DNA of 64,000 nucleotides from Acuticoccus yangtzensis (GTDB lineage Bacteria > Pseudomonadota > Alphaproteobacteria > Rhizobiales > Amorphaceae), in NCBI RefSeq assembly GCF_001927245.1, contig NZ_MJUX01000001.1, positions 744,001 through 808,000 of the forward strand, in the 5' to 3' direction. The notes beneath the pieces were generated by a model. That model had not been told where the DNA came from and made no database searches. It saw only the letters and a list, made by a program, of their open reading frames with translations. A program made the translations under genes and the position numbers. Every line of letters begins with the position of its first letter. Positions within the stretch are counted from its first letter, which is position 1. Shown here piece after piece: positions 60,970 to 64,000 of the stretch.

Positions 60970-61746
60970 CTACAGCGCCTTGATCGCCTCGGCGCGGATG
61001 TCCTCGGTCAGCCGCTCTTTGAAGGCGAGCAGCGCGGCCGAGGTCTTCAGGTGATAGTCGCGCGGCCGCGGCAGATCGATCTCGACGTCGGCCTTGATGC
61101 GTCCCGGCCGCGCCGTCATCACGATGCAGCGGCTCGCCAGGAAGATCGCTTCCTCGATGTCGTGGGTGACGAACAGCACCGTCTTCTGGTCGTCCTCCCA
61201 GATCTTCAGAAGCAGCTCCTGCATCAGCCCGCGCGTCTGATTGTCGAGCGCGCCGAAGGGTTCGTCGAGCAGCAGGATGTCCGGGTCGTTGGCGAGCGCT
61301 CTGGCAATCGCCACGCGCTGCTGCATGCCGCCCGACAGCTCTTTGGGAAGGTGCTTGCCGAACTTCGTCAGCCCGGTCTTGCCGAGGTAGAAGTCGACGA
61401 TCTCCTTCTGCTGCGCGGCGGGCACACCCTTGCGGCGCAGACCGAAGGCGATGTTGTCGGCCACCGTCAGCCACGGGAACAGGGTGTAGGACTGGAACAC
61501 CATGCCCCGGTCCGGCCCCGGCCCCACCACCTCGCGCCCCGCCACCATCACCTGGCCCGTGGTCGGATCGTCCAGCCCCGCGACGATGCGCAGAAGGGTG
61601 GACTTTCCGCAGCCGGAGGGGCCGAGGATCGTCACGAAGTCGTTGCGCTCGACGGTGAGGTCGATCGGCGAGAGGGCGACGGTGGGCTCACCGCCGCGCT
61701 TGCCCGGAAAGGTCCGCGAGACCCCTTCGACGACAACGTGACTCAC
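60970..61746 (-). CDS. NitT/TauT-type ABC transporter ATPase
   Basis: 258 residues from a GTG overlapping the permease stop (GTGA); the longer frame is shadow. Walker A GPSGCGKS (42-49), signature LSGGMQQR, Walker B ILLLDEPF. Family members carry nitrate, taurine, sulfonate, pyrimidine precursors or ureides. Convergent with puuE. Confidence 0.9.
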   Translation of the reverse strand: MSHVVVEGVSRTFPGKRGGEPTVALSPIDLTVERNDFVTILGPSGCGKSTLLRIVAGLDDPTTGQVMVAGREVVGPGPDRGMVFQSYTLFPWLTVADNIAFGLRRKGVPAAQQKEIVDFYLGKTGLTKFGKHLPKELSGGMQQRVAIARALANDPDILLLDEPFGALDNQTRGLMQELLLKIWEDDQKTVLFVTHDIEEAIFLASRCIVMTARPGRIKADVEIDLPRPRDYHLKTSAALLAFKERLTEDIRAEAIKAL

Positions 61747-62669
61747 GCCAGACTCCACGGGAACATGGACCTGTTGAGCGCCTTGAACGCGAAGTCCGAG
61801 ATGAGGCCGATAAGGCCGATGACGATGATGCCGAAGATGATCTGCCCGGTGTTGAGCAGCGCCTGGCTGTCGACGATCATGTGGCCGATGCCGGCGGACG
61901 AGCCGATCAGCTCGGCGACGATGACATAGGTCCACGCCCAGCCGAGAACGAGGCGCAGGATCTCGGCGATCTGCGGCGCCGCGTGCGGCAACAGGACGTG
62001 ACGCACCACGCCGCCGTCGCCGGTCCCCAGCGTATAGGCCGCCTCCACCAGATCGCGCCGGGTGGAGCCGACCGCGACCGCCACCATCAGGATGATCTGA
62101 AACACCGCGCCGATGAAGATGACGAGGAGCTTCTGCATCTCGCCGATGCCGGCCCACAGGATGAGGAGCGGAATGAAGGCCGACGCGGGCAGATAGCGCG
62201 CGAAGGAGACGAACGGCTCGAAGAAGGCTTCGATCGGCTTGTAGGCGCCCATCAGGATGCCGATCGGCACGGCGACGACGGTCGCCATCACGAACCCGCC
62301 GAACACGCGCCAGACGGTGATGGCGATGTCGTAGGAGAAGCCGAAGCGGGTCATCAGCCGCCAGCCCTCGTCGATCATGCGGATCGGCGTGGCGAGGAAG
62401 ATGGGCCGCACGAAGCCGCCGAAGGTGGCGACCGACCAGACCGCAACGAAGAGGACGAAGAAGGAGAGGCCGAGGACGATGCGCGCCCGGCGCGACACCG
62501 GCGTCAGCGGCCGCATGCGCAGGCGGCGGCGCCTGGCGGGCGCAGCAGATGTGGAAACCGGCGCAGCGGGAACCGCTGCACCCTCAGATGCGGAAACCGG
62601 CGCAGCGGGAACCGCTGCGCCGGGCGATGAAGGGGCGCCGCTGCCGGCGCCGTCAGGGGATTGTGTCAC
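61743..62669 (-). CDS. NitT/TauT-type ABC permease
   Basis: 308 residues. About 50 N-terminal residues are Ala/Pro/Ser-rich and contain a 13-residue duplication around GAAVPAAPVS (39-bp DNA repeat at 62551 and 62590). Six helices follow, with the EAA-type loop LVEAAYTLGTGDGGVVRHVLLP. Co-transcribed with the binding protein and ATPase. Confidence 0.9.
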   Translation of the reverse strand: MTQSPDGAGSGAPSSPGAAVPAAPVSASEGAAVPAAPVSTSAAPARRRRLRMRPLTPVSRRARIVLGLSFFVLFVAVWSVATFGGFVRPIFLATPIRMIDEGWRLMTRFGFSYDIAITVWRVFGGFVMATVVAVPIGILMGAYKPIEAFFEPFVSFARYLPASAFIPLLILWAGIGEMQKLLVIFIGAVFQIILMVAVAVGSTRRDLVEAAYTLGTGDGGVVRHVLLPHAAPQIAEILRLVLGWAWTYVIVAELIGSSAGIGHMIVDSQALLNTGQIIFGIIVIGLIGLISDFAFKALNRSMFPWSLA

Positions 62670-62688
62670 GGGTGGCTGCGATCCTGGA

Positions 62689-63639
62689 TCAGTTTTTCCA
62701 GCTCGTGTCGATCAGGGTGTCGGTCTCCGGGATCTCGCGGATGATGCCGATCGTCTCCAAGAGCGGGCCCGCCTTGGCGTAGAACTCCTGGATGCCGCCG
62801 GCCATGAACGCGTCAGACGCCTCGCGGCCCTGCCACTCCAGATAGCCGGCGGACTTGCCGAAGTCTTCGCCCGACTGGTTCACGTCGGCGCCCATGATCT
62901 CGTAGGCCTTGGCCTCGTCGCTCTCGATCATGTCGAGCGCGGCGTAGTAGCCGTCGGCCAGCGCCTTCACGAGGTCCGGGTTCTCCTCGATGAATTCCGG
63001 CGTGCAGCCGAAGGTGTCCATAACGATCGGATAGTCGATCGTGGTGGCCATAATCTTGCCGGCGTCCGGCGCGTCGCGCACGGCCGACAGATACGGCTCA
63101 TAGGTCATCGCCGCATCGTTCTGTCCGGCGATGAAGGACTGCGCCGCGGCCGACGGCTCGAGGTTCACCACGGTCACGTCGTCGAGCGAGAGGCCGTTCT
63201 CGTTCAGCATCCACGCCAGGACAAAGTAGGGCGATGTGCCGGGGGCGGAGGCGGCGATGGTCTTGCCCTTCAGGTCGGCGATGGTTTCGATGTCGGACCG
63301 GGTCGCCATACCGTCGGCGCCGTGGGACATGTCGAGCTGGAAGAGCTGCTTGATCGGCACGCCGTTGGCGTTCCAGATCATGAACGTCTCCACCGTGGTG
63401 GCCGCGCACTGGATGTCGCCGGACGCGATGGCGAGGTGGCGGTCCTTCTGCGGGATCTTCTTGATCTCCACGTCGACGCCGGCTTCCTCGAAGAGGCCGG
63501 CTTCCTTGGCGAGCGTCAACGGGCCGAAGCCGGTCCAGCCGCTCATGCCGATGGCGACGTCGGCCGCGAAGGTGGGGGTGGAAAGGGCGGCGCCAAAGGC
63601 CGTGGCGAGGACGATCGTCCGAAAAGTGGTGTGAGGCAT
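62689..63639 (-). CDS. NitT/TauT-type ABC substrate-binding protein
   Basis: 316 residues from the ATG at MPHTTFRTIV, with a signal peptide cleaved near TFAA. NMT1/SsuA-like fold (SGWTGFGPLTLAKEAGLFEEA). First gene of the operon at the window's right end. Given allA/puuE next door, a ureide or related nitrogen compound is plausible but unproven. Confidence 0.92.
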   Translation of the reverse strand: MPHTTFRTIVLATAFGAALSTPTFAADVAIGMSGWTGFGPLTLAKEAGLFEEAGVDVEIKKIPQKDRHLAIASGDIQCAATTVETFMIWNANGVPIKQLFQLDMSHGADGMATRSDIETIADLKGKTIAASAPGTSPYFVLAWMLNENGLSLDDVTVVNLEPSAAAQSFIAGQNDAAMTYEPYLSAVRDAPDAGKIMATTIDYPIVMDTFGCTPEFIEENPDLVKALADGYYAALDMIESDEAKAYEIMGADVNQSGEDFGKSAGYLEWQGREASDAFMAGGIQEFYAKAGPLLETIGIIREIPETDTLIDTSWKN

Positions 63640-64000
63640 GGTCTGTCCCAAATCCGCGGGCGTCGGGCCGCGTTTTATTGCCAGAGAACCGACCATATCG
63701 GGCGCCGAGTGTCAATAATTTGACCAGTCACGGCAGGTGCCCATAGAGTAGGCGAACATGCTGGTACGGCTCGCGATTTCGTGTCGCCCGGCGCTTCACG
63801 GCGCGCGCCGCTTCGGGTCGACCCGCATGCGGATCGCGGCAGGGTTGTGGCAAACGGCCTGACCGCCGCCACAACGATCGCTTAAGAAGACCACACATGC
63901 CTGCGGCGCGGCTTGACGGGCACGCGCCGTCCTGCGTCCGATCGCCTCAGACCGGGCGCCCGCTCTCCTCTCGCCCGCCTGCAACGGAACGATCTGCCGC
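63640..64000. other. 361 bases at the right window edge without a recognised gene
   Basis: No recognisable gene in the remaining bases. It contains the promoter of the binding-protein operon (AT-richer patch GTCAATAATTTGACC at about 63711-63725). The short minus-strand frames here are Arg-rich and look non-coding. A gene could begin beyond the edge. Confidence 0.5.

Overview
The window is GC-rich DNA from a free-living alphaproteobacterium. Evidence is the uniform high-GC codon use, the many ABC importers and amine/amide catabolic genes, the SoxBDAG sarcosine oxidase, an alphaproteobacterial-type ornithine/lysine decarboxylase, and an extensin-like envelope protein. A Hyphomicrobiales (Rhizobiales)-like or marine relative seems most likely, but this is an inference from gene content. 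There is no rRNA and no CRISPR array; one tRNA (Phe) is present. The only visibly foreign DNA is the AT-richer stretch just after that tRNA.

Layout. 0-5 kb: three tandem paralogous secreted proteins, each with a C-terminal PRC-barrel and a long array of nine-residue repeats; each gene has its own terminator, the first cut by the window edge. 5-16.6 kb: an orphan TAXI solute-binding protein, a carboxymuconolactone decarboxylase-like protein, a nucleoside-type ABC importer (ATPase plus two permeases, no binding protein), an AraC regulator, a CoxG-like protein, a 3-oxoadipyl-CoA thiolase, an AbrB-type membrane protein and a fused iron(III)-type ABC permease. 17-28.7 kb: a glycine-betaine to glycine demethylation locus. 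It holds a Rieske oxygenase (GbcA-like), its reductase (GbcB-like), a DgcA-like flavoprotein, a LysR and a GlxA/GbdR-like regulator, and soxBDAG. 28.8-36 kb: an extensin-family protein, a serine hydrolase, a PLP decarboxylase with a long leader, and a Na+/H+ antiporter fused to a cyclic-nucleotide-binding domain.

36.1-38.5 kb: tRNA-Phe(GAA), a decayed integrase fragment, and a two-gene AT-rich cassette encoding a DUF262 protein and a HEPN-type protein with an intact R-x4-H motif. This looks like a defence cassette carried on a small tRNA-targeted island and is the best candidate for an under-described system.

38.5-55.2 kb: a 13.4-kb minus-strand operon runs from an oligopeptide-type binding protein through a dpp-like transporter, an AbrB protein, four amidase-signature enzymes and a small AtzG/GatC-like subunit, and ends in its own GntR/FCD regulator. 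A divergent plus-strand unit carries a second AtzG-like subunit, a fifth amidase and an EamA exporter, with a 33-bp hairpin repeat array before the EamA gene. 55.2-64 kb: a polyamine-type ABC importer, ureidoglycolate lyase (AllA) with PuuE-type allantoinase, and a NitT/TauT-type ABC importer. Together these suggest uptake and degradation of ureides and other amide-nitrogen compounds.

Start codons were moved inward from the longest possible reading frame where domain boundaries, Shine-Dalgarno sequences or overlap with neighbours called for it; this is stated for each gene.
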